From Parabacteroides sp. (GTDB lineage Bacteria; Bacteroidota; Bacteroidia; Bacteroidales; Tannerellaceae), in NCBI GenBank assembly GCA_020026285.1, contig JAHHQS010000007.1:1-49460 (forward strand): a stretch of DNA of 49,460 bases, written 5' to 3'. The position numbers and the translations under genes were made by a program. Under the pieces are notes generated by a model. It was given only the letters and a program-made list of their open reading frames with translations, ran no database searches and was not told the origin of the DNA. Positions 9,465 through 17,527 of the stretch are shown piece after piece (position 1 is the first letter of the stretch; each line of letters begins with the position of its first letter).

Positions 9465-9481
9465 ATTCTTAATAAGAAAAC

Positions 9482-9907
9482 TTATTTAATTTCTATCACT
9501 TTGCATTCCTTAGCCTTCTCTTCCTGAGTTTTCTTTGGCAAATCAATTGTCAAAACGCCATCATTTACAGATGCATTGATACGATCTTTCTCTACGTCGT
9601 CAGGCAAGATCAATGTCTGCTGGAATTTAGAATAAGAAAACTCACGACGCAGATACTTTCTGTTGTCATCCTTTGTTTCATTTTTTTTCTCCATTGATAT
9701 CACCAACTGATTATCTTCAGTCAAGTGTACGTTGAAGTCTTCTTTAGTCATTCCCGGAGCTGCTACTTCTACTTTATAATCCGTATCATTTTCAATAACA
9801 TTGATTGCAGGAGCAGTAGTGTTTGTCCTTAATACCCAATCGTTATCAAAGAAATCATTGAAGATATTTGGTAACCATTCTTGATTGTTTCTTCTAATCG
9901 GCATCAT
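9482..9907 (-). CDS. Hsp20/alpha-crystallin small heat-shock protein
   Basis: The product has 141 residues. The alpha-crystallin domain starts at TTAPAINVIENDTDYKVEVAAPGM and ends with NASVNDGVLTIDLPKK, where DGVL is the conserved A-x-x-x-n-G-v-L motif. The C-terminal VIEIK is a partial match to the I-x-I oligomerisation motif. It is an ATP-independent cytosolic holdase that binds unfolding proteins. Two adjacent ATGs start the frame; the first (9907) lies 8 nt after an AGGAGG at 9916-9921, an unusually strong ribosome binding site for this phylum. The leader also carries a GAAA-type hairpin and an upstream palindrome (see separate entry). It is monocistronic with its own terminator. Confidence 0.95.
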   Translation of the reverse strand: MMPIRRNNQEWLPNIFNDFFDNDWVLRTNTTAPAINVIENDTDYKVEVAAPGMTKEDFNVHLTEDNQLVISMEKKNETKDDNRKYLRREFSYSKFQQTLILPDDVEKDRINASVNDGVLTIDLPKKTQEEKAKECKVIEIK

Positions 9908-9952
9908 AATTGTAACCTCCTATTATTAAATTAATTGTTTGTCTTTATCTTC

Positions 9953-9980
9953 ATCGCTTTCGCGATTCACTTATAAAGTG
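9953..9980 (-). promoter_or_regulatory. hsp20 leader hairpin and upstream inverted repeat
   Basis: On the minus strand ATCGC-GAAA-GCGAT (9953-9966) is a perfect hairpin with a GNRA loop in the 5' leader. Just upstream lies CACTT-TAT-AAGTG (9968-9980), an inverted repeat next to AAAGTTTG, which resembles a -7 element with one extra base. These could be a regulator site and an RNA structure controlling the chaperone gene. Confidence 0.45.
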
Positions 9981-10207
9981 ACAAACTTTATGCCAGTCAG
10001 CAAAAGGTGTTTTTTTTAACTTGCGTTACACATTCACACCCTGATTTTAAACCTTTGCAAACATTTGAGTAGACAAAATGCCACAATATAAGACATAAAG
10101 TCATAAAATCATTTATTTTACTTATTTCCACCTACATAATAATAAAAGATTCCTTGCAAACCACTTTCCTATTTTATACATTTGAAAAACATTTTAACAA
10201 TAATAAT

Positions 10208-12046
10208 ATGAAGAAACAGATACTTTTTATTTTTCTAATAACTTTCTGCTGTACCTATATAAATGCTCAATGGAAACTTACATCTCCATGTGCACCTGAA
10301 TTGAATATCTTTTTCAACAAGATTGATTCTCAAAATAAACTATCTGTCATACAAAAACCGACAATAGGTATTTCTCTTGGAGTTAATCCAAATAAAAATA
10401 CAGTAAATAATGATTATGTTAATTCCGTTATCAAAGCAGGAGGTATTCCTTATTTAATTCCTGTTACTGAAGAAATGGAAACTCTTAAACAAATTGTTTC
10501 ACAGTTGGATGGCATTCTCTTTACCGGAGGTGAAGACATTCAACCCAAATTCTATTCAGAAGAAAAACATCCGAAATTGGAAGAGTTGAATCCATTGCGG
10601 GACAACTATGATTTTCTGTTATTCAAACTGGCTAAAGATAGAAATATTCCTATTTTAGGTATATGCCGCGGACTACAACTTATCAATGTAGCTATGGGAG
10701 GAACTCTTTACCAAGACATACCGTCGCAAAAACCTTCTGATGTTCAACATCGTCAGAATGGTGATGGAAAAGAACCTATTCATTCTGTAACAGTCCTGCC
10801 AAACAGTAAAGCATACGAAATAGTCAAGAGAGCAAATATAAAAGTAAACAGTTTTCATCATCAAGGAATCAAGCAACTGGCCCCCGGTTTGAAAATTACG
10901 GGTAAAGCGCCTGACGGAATGCCTGAAATTATTGAATCATATCCCCTTTATCCTATACTGGGTGTACAATTTCATCCAGAGATTTTTACAGGGAATGGCG
11001 ATACTCTGATGCTTAAGTTCTTCAAATTCCTAATCAATAAAGCAGATACTTTCCGTTTAGCCAAGAATATTCATGAACGTATTCTTTCTATCGACACTCA
11101 TACCGATGCTCCTATGTGGTATCATAAAGGTTATAGTATAGGACTACGTAAAGATAATAGAGTGTCTATTCAGAAAATGGAAGAAGGAAAACTGGACGCT
11201 CAGTTCCTGGCAGCATTTCTTTCTCAAAAGGAAAGAGATTCTGTTTCTCTTCAGAAAGCGGTAGACAAAACATTTGGATTACTTTATGCCATTCATAATG
11301 ATATAAAAAAATATTCTGCATATTGCGGACTAGCTCGTACCGAAGAGGATTTAATCAAGCTTAAGAAAGAAGGGAAAAAGGCTTTCTTTATCGGTATAGA
11401 GAATGGATATGGTATTGGAAAAGATATTGCCAATATTGCTAAATTTAAGAAACTAGGCGTAAACTACATAACACTTTGCCACACTAGTGATAATGACATT
11501 TGTAATTCTTCATCAAAAACCGCTGATGCCAGTAAAGGGCTGACTCCTTTTGGACGAAAAGTAGTAAAAGAAATGAATAGATTAGGTATCATGGTCGATA
11601 TTTCACATGTAAGTGAAGGTACATTCTGGGATGTTATCCAACTATCAACACAACCTATCATTGCATCTCATTCAAGTGCCAAGGCTTGTCGCTTCCATGA
11701 TCGAAATCTGACAGACGAACAACTTCGGGCTTTAGCGAAGAATGGCGGAGTTGTTCAAGTATGTTTTTATTCAAGCTTTCTGAATAGAAACAAAAAGGAA
11801 GCTTCTATTCTGGATATTATCCGACACATCAATCATATTGTAAAAATTGCAGGTATCGACCATGTAGGAATTGGTTCCGATTTTGATGGCGGTGGAGGAG
11901 TTCCCGGCTGTAACGGGGATAATGATTTGATTAATATAACAGTAAAACTCTTGGAGGAAGGATATTCTGAAGAAGATATCCGTAAAATCTGGGGAGGTAA
12001 TTTCTTCCGAGTCATGAATCAAGTACAAAAGTCGGGAGAGTTTTAA
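10208..12046 (+). CDS. secreted fusion of C26 amidotransferase-like hydrolase and M19 dipeptidase
   Basis: Starting at ATG 10208 gives a clean signal peptide ending TYINAQ and 612 residues. The frame also has an ATG at 10154, but it precedes the signal by 18 residues. Residues of about 45-280 are a class I glutamine amidotransferase-like fold of the PuuD/C26 type: GGEDIQP, the nucleophile Cys153 in GICRGLQ, and His256/Glu258 in QFHPE. Residues of about 290-610 are a membrane dipeptidase (M19, renal dipeptidase family) with metal ligands visible in DTHTDA, IENG, DISHVS and ASHSS, and GIGSDFDG near the end. Both active sites look intact. Expected reactions are gamma-glutamyl amide hydrolysis and dipeptide hydrolysis in the periplasm. 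The next gene starts 68 bp later. Confidence 0.9.
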   Translation: MKKQILFIFLITFCCTYINAQWKLTSPCAPELNIFFNKIDSQNKLSVIQKPTIGISLGVNPNKNTVNNDYVNSVIKAGGIPYLIPVTEEMETLKQIVSQLDGILFTGGEDIQPKFYSEEKHPKLEELNPLRDNYDFLLFKLAKDRNIPILGICRGLQLINVAMGGTLYQDIPSQKPSDVQHRQNGDGKEPIHSVTVLPNSKAYEIVKRANIKVNSFHHQGIKQLAPGLKITGKAPDGMPEIIESYPLYPILGVQFHPEIFTGNGDTLMLKFFKFLINKADTFRLAKNIHERILSIDTHTDAPMWYHKGYSIGLRKDNRVSIQKMEEGKLDAQFLAAFLSQKERDSVSLQKAVDKTFGLLYAIHNDIKKYSAYCGLARTEEDLIKLKKEGKKAFFIGIENGYGIGKDIANIAKFKKLGVNYITLCHTSDNDICNSSSKTADASKGLTPFGRKVVKEMNRLGIMVDISHVSEGTFWDVIQLSTQPIIASHSSAKACRFHDRNLTDEQLRALAKNGGVVQVCFYSSFLNRNKKEASILDIIRHINHIVKIAGIDHVGIGSDFDGGGGVPGCNGDNDLINITVKLLEEGYSEEDIRKIWGGNFFRVMNQVQKSGEF

Positions 12047-12114
12047 TCCATATCCTGTTCTTCCCTCAAAAAGAATATTCTATATAATAAACAAACACTC
12101 TAAACAAATATATC

Positions 12115-13941
12115 ATGAAAGTAAAAATGAAGGAATTCAAGTTTCTAACGGCAATTTTATTATCAATACCATTATTTTTTTCGTGCCAAAAAGATGATAT
12201 TGTAATCTGTAAGGAAGGGAAAGCCGTATCAAGAATTGTAATTTCAACGACTCCGACAGATATAGAAAAACACTCATCTGTCGTGCTCCAAAACTATTTG
12301 AAACAAATTACAGGAGTCAATTTTGAAATTGTAACAGATGATTTCCCGGCAAAAGCAAACGATATTCATATCGGAAAAGTTAATCGTCCTGAAATAGAAA
12401 AAATTGATTTTAAAGAGTTGCAAAGAGATGGATATATTATTCAGACAAACGGTAATCATTTATTTATTGCCGGAGGTTCTAACAAAGGTACTTTATACGG
12501 AGTTTACGGTTTTCTGGAGAAATATTTAGGTTGCAGAAAATATACATCCAAAGTATCCATCATTCCGGCCCAGTTTAATATCGCTTTGAATGATATTCAT
12601 GTAAAAGAAATTCCGGTATTCGAATATCGTGACATCTTATATAAAGATGCTTATGATCCTGAATTTATGGAATGGCACGGATTAGGGAAACATCATTCCG
12701 ATTGTTATGAAACAGCCGATTGGGGATCTTGGTGTCATACGACTCATAATCTGGTTCCTCCAGCAAAATATGCAAAGACTCACCCTGAATATTATAGTCT
12801 TGTAAACGGAAAACGTATCTGTAGTCCAGATAAACCTAATGTAGGAGACATCTGCTGGTCGAACGAAGAAGTTTTCAATATTGCCTACGAGAGTCTTAAG
12901 AAACAGATAGAACAGAATCCTAAACCTCATTACTGGTCTGTCAGTCAGCAAGACAATGCCAATTATTGTCGCTGCCCAAAATGCCAAAAAGCAGTTGAAG
13001 AAGCCAGAAGCACACAAGGAATGATCATTCCATTCATTAATAAAATGGCACGTAAATTCCCTGACAAAACAATTTCGACCTTGTCTTACTGGTATTCAAC
13101 CCGTCCGCCCAAAGGAATCAAGATTGAAAAAAATGTCAATATCATGTTATGTAATATTGGTAGTCCCCGTCATATTCCAATTGAAGAAGGTGATTCAACT
13201 TTCACGGCCGATATCAAGGCATGGCATAAGATACATGACAATTTCATCATCTGGGATTATGTCATTCAGTTCGCTAATCTGATAGCACCATTCCCTAACC
13301 TGCGAGTTCTTCAACCGAATCTGCAATTTCTCCATAAGAATGGTGTCAAGTCTATGTTCGAACAAGGAAATCGCGAAACAGGTGGTGAATTCTGTGAGCT
13401 TAGAACATATATTCTAGCTAAACTTTTATGGAATCCATATCAGGATCTGGATCCTATCATCGATGATTTCTTACAAGGATATTATGGTCCTGCAGGGAAA
13501 TACATTCGTGAATACATCGATCTGATGCATGACACAATGGAATCTACCGGCGCCACATTAAGTATCTTTGGTCGTCCATGGGATCAGCGGAATACATTCC
13601 TGACAGAAGAAATGATTGATAAATATTATGCTATTCTTGAGAAAGCTCAAAAGGCTGTTAAAGACTATCCTAGCCTGCTGACACGAGTCATTTCCGTAAA
13701 AATGCAGATAGATTATGCTGTTCTTGATATTGCCAAAGGAGAAATTACGGGCAAACGCGGGGCCATGGAAGAACAGGACGGAAAACTGGTAGTAAAACAA
13801 GATATCCGACAACTCCTTGAAAGTACGATGAGATTAAGTAACATGAAAGGAGTTACAAGAATCCACGAATGGCATACTACTCCGCTTGAATACATAAACG
13901 AATATTATAAATATCTGGAAGAGAACAAGAATAAGAAATAA
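12115..13941 (+). CDS. DUF4838 glycoside-hydrolase-like lipoprotein
   Basis: The product has 608 residues (or 604 from ATG 12127). A lipoprotein signal ends in FFSC. Residues of about 40-140 resemble the N-terminal domain of GH20/GH67 enzymes (HSSVVLQNYLKQITG, DIHIG, FIAGGSNKGTLYGVYGFLE). The middle holds the DUF4838 signature VSQQDNANYC (Cys285) RCPKC and a TIM-barrel-like region. DUF4838 proteins are associated with beta-N-acetylglucosaminidase-type enzymes (I recall family GH163, not verified), so surface glycan or peptidoglycan-sugar cleavage is plausible. It follows the C26-M19 fusion by 68 bp on the same strand and is closed by a strong terminator, so the two probably form one unit. Confidence 0.8.
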   Translation: MKVKMKEFKFLTAILLSIPLFFSCQKDDIVICKEGKAVSRIVISTTPTDIEKHSSVVLQNYLKQITGVNFEIVTDDFPAKANDIHIGKVNRPEIEKIDFKELQRDGYIIQTNGNHLFIAGGSNKGTLYGVYGFLEKYLGCRKYTSKVSIIPAQFNIALNDIHVKEIPVFEYRDILYKDAYDPEFMEWHGLGKHHSDCYETADWGSWCHTTHNLVPPAKYAKTHPEYYSLVNGKRICSPDKPNVGDICWSNEEVFNIAYESLKKQIEQNPKPHYWSVSQQDNANYCRCPKCQKAVEEARSTQGMIIPFINKMARKFPDKTISTLSYWYSTRPPKGIKIEKNVNIMLCNIGSPRHIPIEEGDSTFTADIKAWHKIHDNFIIWDYVIQFANLIAPFPNLRVLQPNLQFLHKNGVKSMFEQGNRETGGEFCELRTYILAKLLWNPYQDLDPIIDDFLQGYYGPAGKYIREYIDLMHDTMESTGATLSIFGRPWDQRNTFLTEEMIDKYYAILEKAQKAVKDYPSLLTRVISVKMQIDYAVLDIAKGEITGKRGAMEEQDGKLVVKQDIRQLLESTMRLSNMKGVTRIHEWHTTPLEYINEYYKYLEENKNKK

Positions 13942-13965
13942 TATTCCGAACTGAATAGTTAAAAT

Positions 13966-14010
13966 AAACGACCTCTTCAGATGATTCTTAACATGCTAAA
14001 GAGGTCGTTT
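13966..14010 (+). terminator. terminator after the DUF4838 gene
   Basis: AAACGACCTCTT and AAGAGGTCGTTT form a perfect 12-bp stem around a 21-nt loop, 25 bp after the stop codon, followed by TT. Confidence 0.85.
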
Positions 14011-14050
14011 TTAATATAAATCTAAAATTCTATTTCTTTTATCAAAAGAA

Positions 14051-14134
14051 ATACATTCTTTCCACCAAAAGCTTTGACCTTTTCTCAAAAAGCTTTGACT
14101 TTTCTCGCAAAACATTAGACTTTTTTTAAAAAAG
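14051..14134. repeat. 21-nt tandem array A
   Basis: Units start at 14051, 14072, 14093 and 14114, exactly 21 nt apart, with a decayed fifth unit possible at 14135. Two units carry CTTTGACCTTTT or CTTTGACTTTT, the third ATTAGACTTTT; the first is more diverged and begins with a CTTTCCACC block also seen in array B. It lies between the terminator of the DUF4838 gene and the end of the convergent exchanger gene. The reverse complement motif AAAAGGTCAAAGCTTTT is the core of the array at 49393-49460. Confidence 0.85.
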
Positions 14135-14179
14135 GCGGAATCTTTTGTATATACCATAAGCTGATTTCATAAACATCTA

Positions 14180-15157
14180 TCAGTCAACAGCTTGCTGCGA
14201 AATCAGATAAGCTGTATATGCAATATAGCAGGCTACTAACAAAGCGCCTTCTATACGAGTGATGGTACGTTTCTTGAAAAACCATCCAACCACCCAGAAT
14301 AACAGAGCAGAACCAATCAATACAGCAATATCTACATTATTTATATTCCCCATTGGTAATGGAATAATAGTTGCACTACAACCCAATACAAAGAAGATAT
14401 TAAACAAGTTACTGCCTATCACATTGCCAATGGCAATACCTGGATTTTTCTTCAATGCAGCTGTGATTGACGTTGCCAGTTCAGGCAGAGATGTTCCTCC
14501 CGCAACCAAAGTCAAACCTATGATTGAATCACTCACTCCTAACGAACGAGCTATTCCACTTGCACCATCAACAAACAATTGGCCACCACCAACAAGACCA
14601 GCCAAACCGACTAAAATGAACAAAGCAGATTTCCAACCTGCCATTTCTTTGATTTTCTGTTCTTCTGAAACCGATTCGGCTTCATTTCCATTATGAGCAA
14701 TGGCAAAAGTGTATCGCATGAATATCAAAAAGAATCCAAGCAGCACCAATCCATCAATACGACTGATGACATTTTCCTTACCTCCGTCTAATAAAATATC
14801 GTTGGCAAAGAATGCAAAGACAAAGGATGACAGTATAACCAAAGGAATCTCTTTACTCATAGTTCCCTGTCCTACCTTCATAGGTAAAACCAAAGCCGTG
14901 CAACCGATAATCATTAGCACATTAAAAATATTACTACCGACCACATTACCAATTGCCATTTCTGCACTTCCGTTGAGTGCAGAAATTATACTGATTACTA
15001 ATTCTGGAGCAGAAGTTCCAAAAGCCACAATTGTCAAGCCAATCACCAAATCAGAAATTTGAAATTTCTTGGCCACAGCAGCCGCACCATCCGTAAGCAT
15101 GTTGGCGCCTACCAGAATCAGTACCAATCCTCCTATTAAAAATACTAAATCCAACAT
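14180..15157 (-). CDS. CaCA-family sodium/calcium antiporter (YrbG-like)
   Basis: The product has 325 residues, about ten membrane segments, and the two inverted alpha repeats of the cation/Ca2+ exchanger superfamily. The first is IGLTIVAFGTSAPELVISI followed by AIGNVVGSNIFNVLMIIG; the second is IGLTLVAGGTSLPELATSI followed by AIGNVIGSNLFNIFFVLG. The Glu of GTSxPEL and the Asn of GNVxGSN form the ion-binding centre. A charged cytosolic loop (EAESVSEEQKIKEMAGWK) separates the halves, as in YrbG and other bacterial NCX proteins. It lies 32 bp downstream of the GH92 gene on the same strand and may be cotranscribed, though no functional link is apparent. Confidence 0.93.
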   Translation of the reverse strand: MLDLVFLIGGLVLILVGANMLTDGAAAVAKKFQISDLVIGLTIVAFGTSAPELVISIISALNGSAEMAIGNVVGSNIFNVLMIIGCTALVLPMKVGQGTMSKEIPLVILSSFVFAFFANDILLDGGKENVISRIDGLVLLGFFLIFMRYTFAIAHNGNEAESVSEEQKIKEMAGWKSALFILVGLAGLVGGGQLFVDGASGIARSLGVSDSIIGLTLVAGGTSLPELATSITAALKKNPGIAIGNVIGSNLFNIFFVLGCSATIIPLPMGNINNVDIAVLIGSALLFWVVGWFFKKRTITRIEGALLVACYIAYTAYLISQQAVD

Positions 15158-15189
15158 AGATTACATTTTATAATTACTATCTGTAAATC

Positions 15190-17403
15190 TTATTCAGCAT
15201 ACCAAACAGGTCCCGGTTGATTACCCATTACAAAATGAACCGTAGCTCCTTCCATTATCATTTCATGAGTAATATAACTCTTGTCATATGGTACCCCATT
15301 TACCTCTATCGACTGGATATAAATATTCTCCTTACTTACATTATCGGCAAAGACAGTAAAAGTTTTTCCATTATTCAAGTGCATTCTGACTTCAGGGAAT
15401 ATAGGAGAACCAATTTCATATCGTCCACTGACAGGATCGACAGGATAAAATCCCATAGCACTAAAGACAAACCATGCCGACATCTGTCCACAATCTTCAT
15501 TGCCACAAAGTCCGTCTGGAGTATTCTTATAGAAAGTATGCATTACCTGAGCCGCATATTTCTGAGTCTTCCATGGCTGATTGGCAGCATTAAACAAATA
15601 GATAATATGATGGCCAGGTTCGTTTCCATGAGCATATTGTCCAATCATACCCGTACTGAATAAAGGCAACTTACTCTTATCTTTTGTCTCGAATGTAAAC
15701 ATACTATCCAGACGTTCAGCGAAACGATCTATTCCACCTGTCAGTTGAATCAGATCATTCACATTATGCTGTACATGCCAATAATACTGCCATCCATTAC
15801 TTTCGCAAATAGGTTGAATATAATTCTCCGGATCATAATCAGGAATAAAATTCCCTTTCGAATCACGTGGCTGCATAAACGATGTTTCCGGATTAAATAC
15901 ATTCCGATAATTAGCCGAACGCTTATAGAATTCGTCAGCAATTTCCTTATTGCCCATCTTTTCTGCCATTCGTGCAATACAATAATCATCATATGCATAT
16001 TCCATGGTTAAAGACATTGCCCAATGCTCCTTATCATAAGCCGCATATCCGTGTTCCTTATAAAATCCGATAGAACGATAATTATCTCTGTTAGCTGTAC
16101 TGACACATGCTTCCAAAGCTTTGACAGGATCAAAATTTCCTATACCTTTCAGATATGCATCTGCAATAACCGGTACGGCATGATAACCGATCATCATATT
16201 AGTTTCCCATCCATACAGATTCCATAAAGGAAGAGCTCCACTCTGATCATAGAAATTCAGGAAGCACTCAATCATATCGCCCACTCTTTCCGGCTGAATA
16301 TAAGTATACAAAGGATGAGCGGCACGGAATGTATCCCACAGAGAGAAAGTAGAATAGTTTGTCCAACCGTTAGCCTGATGAACCATGCTATCCGGACCGA
16401 AATATTTACCATCTACATCAGAATAAATGGTTGGAGCCAACATTGAATGATACATGGCTGTATAGAAAACAGTCTTCAAGTCTGCATCTTCTGATTCCAC
16501 TTCAATTTTACCCAACTCTTTATTCCATGTTTCTTCAGCTTTCTGATGATAGTAATCAAAATCATCTTTCGGAGCCTCTGCTAACATATTTCGAGCTGCA
16601 CCTTCCATACTTGTTCCAGACAATGCCGTTGTAACCAGAATCTCATCATTCTGCTTTGTTTTAAAATCAAAACGAGCTACAGCTGCAGTTCCTATTCTTC
16701 CCTTATCCTTCATTATTATAGCAGTCGTATCTAAATGAAATGCTTCGAAAGGACGAGAGAAACGTGTCTGGAAATAAAGATGCTGCTTAGGAGACCACCC
16801 CTGGGAATGACGATAGCCGCGAATTGTACAAGAATCGACTACTTCGATGTGTGTATCCAATGTAAAATCCCAGTTCATGGCTTTCTTTAAATTCAAAATA
16901 ATTGAAGATTCGGCTTCGGGGAATGTATAACGCTGAATACCGCAACGTTCTGTTGCCGTCAGTTCCACATTGATATTATAATCTTTCAACAGAACACGAT
17001 AATAACCAGCAGATGAAAATTCATCATTATGAGAGAAAGAAGAATAAACGCCCAATGGTTCGTCTCCTACTTTATAAGGATTGGTAACCGGCATGAAAGA
17101 GATATCATATAAATCTCCCGCTCCTGTTCCGGAAAGATGCGTATGACTAAATCCGGCAATAGTAGAATCCGGATAAAAATAACCAGAGATACGATCCCAA
17201 CCAGGTAAACCATTATCAGGACTTAACTGAACCATACCGAAAGGGACCTGCGCTCCCGGATATGTATTTCCAGTAAAATCTGTTCCTATCATAGGATTGA
17301 TATATTGTATTAATCCTGCCTCATAACTCTTTTCCTGTCTGGAAGTACAAGACACACCTCCAAGCAAACACAGAGCGCATAAAATTGAAAAATGGTATTT
17401 CAT
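15190..17403 (-). CDS. GH92 family alpha-mannosidase lipoprotein
   Basis: The product has 737 residues with a lipoprotein signal ending GGVSC. Family GH92 motifs: YINPMIGTDFTGNTYPGAQVP at the start of the N-terminal beta-sandwich, HTHLSGTGAGDLYD, the all-alpha (alpha/alpha)6 domain with YSLWDTFRAAHPL-like NYSTFSLWDTFRAAHPLYT, GNEPGHHIIYLF, and GLCGNEDCGQMSAWFVFSA, where the Glu of GNEDCG is the expected general acid. GH92 enzymes are Ca2+-dependent inverting exo-alpha-mannosidases used by gut Bacteroidetes on N-glycans and fungal mannan. The lipid anchor suggests placement at the outer membrane or periplasm. No SusC/SusD pair is nearby. A TAATTTTG promoter element sits about 30 bp upstream. 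Linkage specificity cannot be told. Confidence 0.96.
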   Translation of the reverse strand: MKYHFSILCALCLLGGVSCTSRQEKSYEAGLIQYINPMIGTDFTGNTYPGAQVPFGMVQLSPDNGLPGWDRISGYFYPDSTIAGFSHTHLSGTGAGDLYDISFMPVTNPYKVGDEPLGVYSSFSHNDEFSSAGYYRVLLKDYNINVELTATERCGIQRYTFPEAESSIILNLKKAMNWDFTLDTHIEVVDSCTIRGYRHSQGWSPKQHLYFQTRFSRPFEAFHLDTTAIIMKDKGRIGTAAVARFDFKTKQNDEILVTTALSGTSMEGAARNMLAEAPKDDFDYYHQKAEETWNKELGKIEVESEDADLKTVFYTAMYHSMLAPTIYSDVDGKYFGPDSMVHQANGWTNYSTFSLWDTFRAAHPLYTYIQPERVGDMIECFLNFYDQSGALPLWNLYGWETNMMIGYHAVPVIADAYLKGIGNFDPVKALEACVSTANRDNYRSIGFYKEHGYAAYDKEHWAMSLTMEYAYDDYCIARMAEKMGNKEIADEFYKRSANYRNVFNPETSFMQPRDSKGNFIPDYDPENYIQPICESNGWQYYWHVQHNVNDLIQLTGGIDRFAERLDSMFTFETKDKSKLPLFSTGMIGQYAHGNEPGHHIIYLFNAANQPWKTQKYAAQVMHTFYKNTPDGLCGNEDCGQMSAWFVFSAMGFYPVDPVSGRYEIGSPIFPEVRMHLNNGKTFTVFADNVSKENIYIQSIEVNGVPYDKSYITHEMIMEGATVHFVMGNQPGPVWYAE

Positions 17404-17431
17404 GTTTCTATATTTATTATATTCTTAATTA

Positions 17432-17439
17432 CAAAATTA
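17432..17439 (-). promoter_or_regulatory. GH92 promoter, -7 element
   Basis: The minus strand reads TAATTTTG, matching TAnnTTTG, just downstream of the tatC terminator. The predicted leader is about 25 nt. Confidence 0.6.
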
Positions 17440-17460
17440 AAAGATTTTCCAAAAAAATAA

Positions 17461-17497
17461 AAAAGTGTACAATCATGAATTATGATCATACACTTTT
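17461..17497 (-). terminator. tatC terminator
   Basis: AAAAGTGTA pairs with TACACTTTT, with an inner ATCAT/ATGAT stem, and T/A runs on both sides. It lies 31 bp beyond the tatC stop and could act in both directions. Confidence 0.85.
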
Positions 17498-17527
17498 TTT
17501 ATAAATTTCTTCTACAAAGACCTATTT

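Noticed and set aside
14259..15062. Two antisense ORFs of 145 and 120 codons opposite the exchanger gene
   Set aside because: They mirror the two inverted membrane repeats of the exchanger and lack start signals or domains.
12115..17403. A polysaccharide utilisation locus joining DUF4838 and GH92
   Set aside because: The genes are on opposite strands with an exchanger between, and no SusC, SusD or hybrid sensor gene is present.
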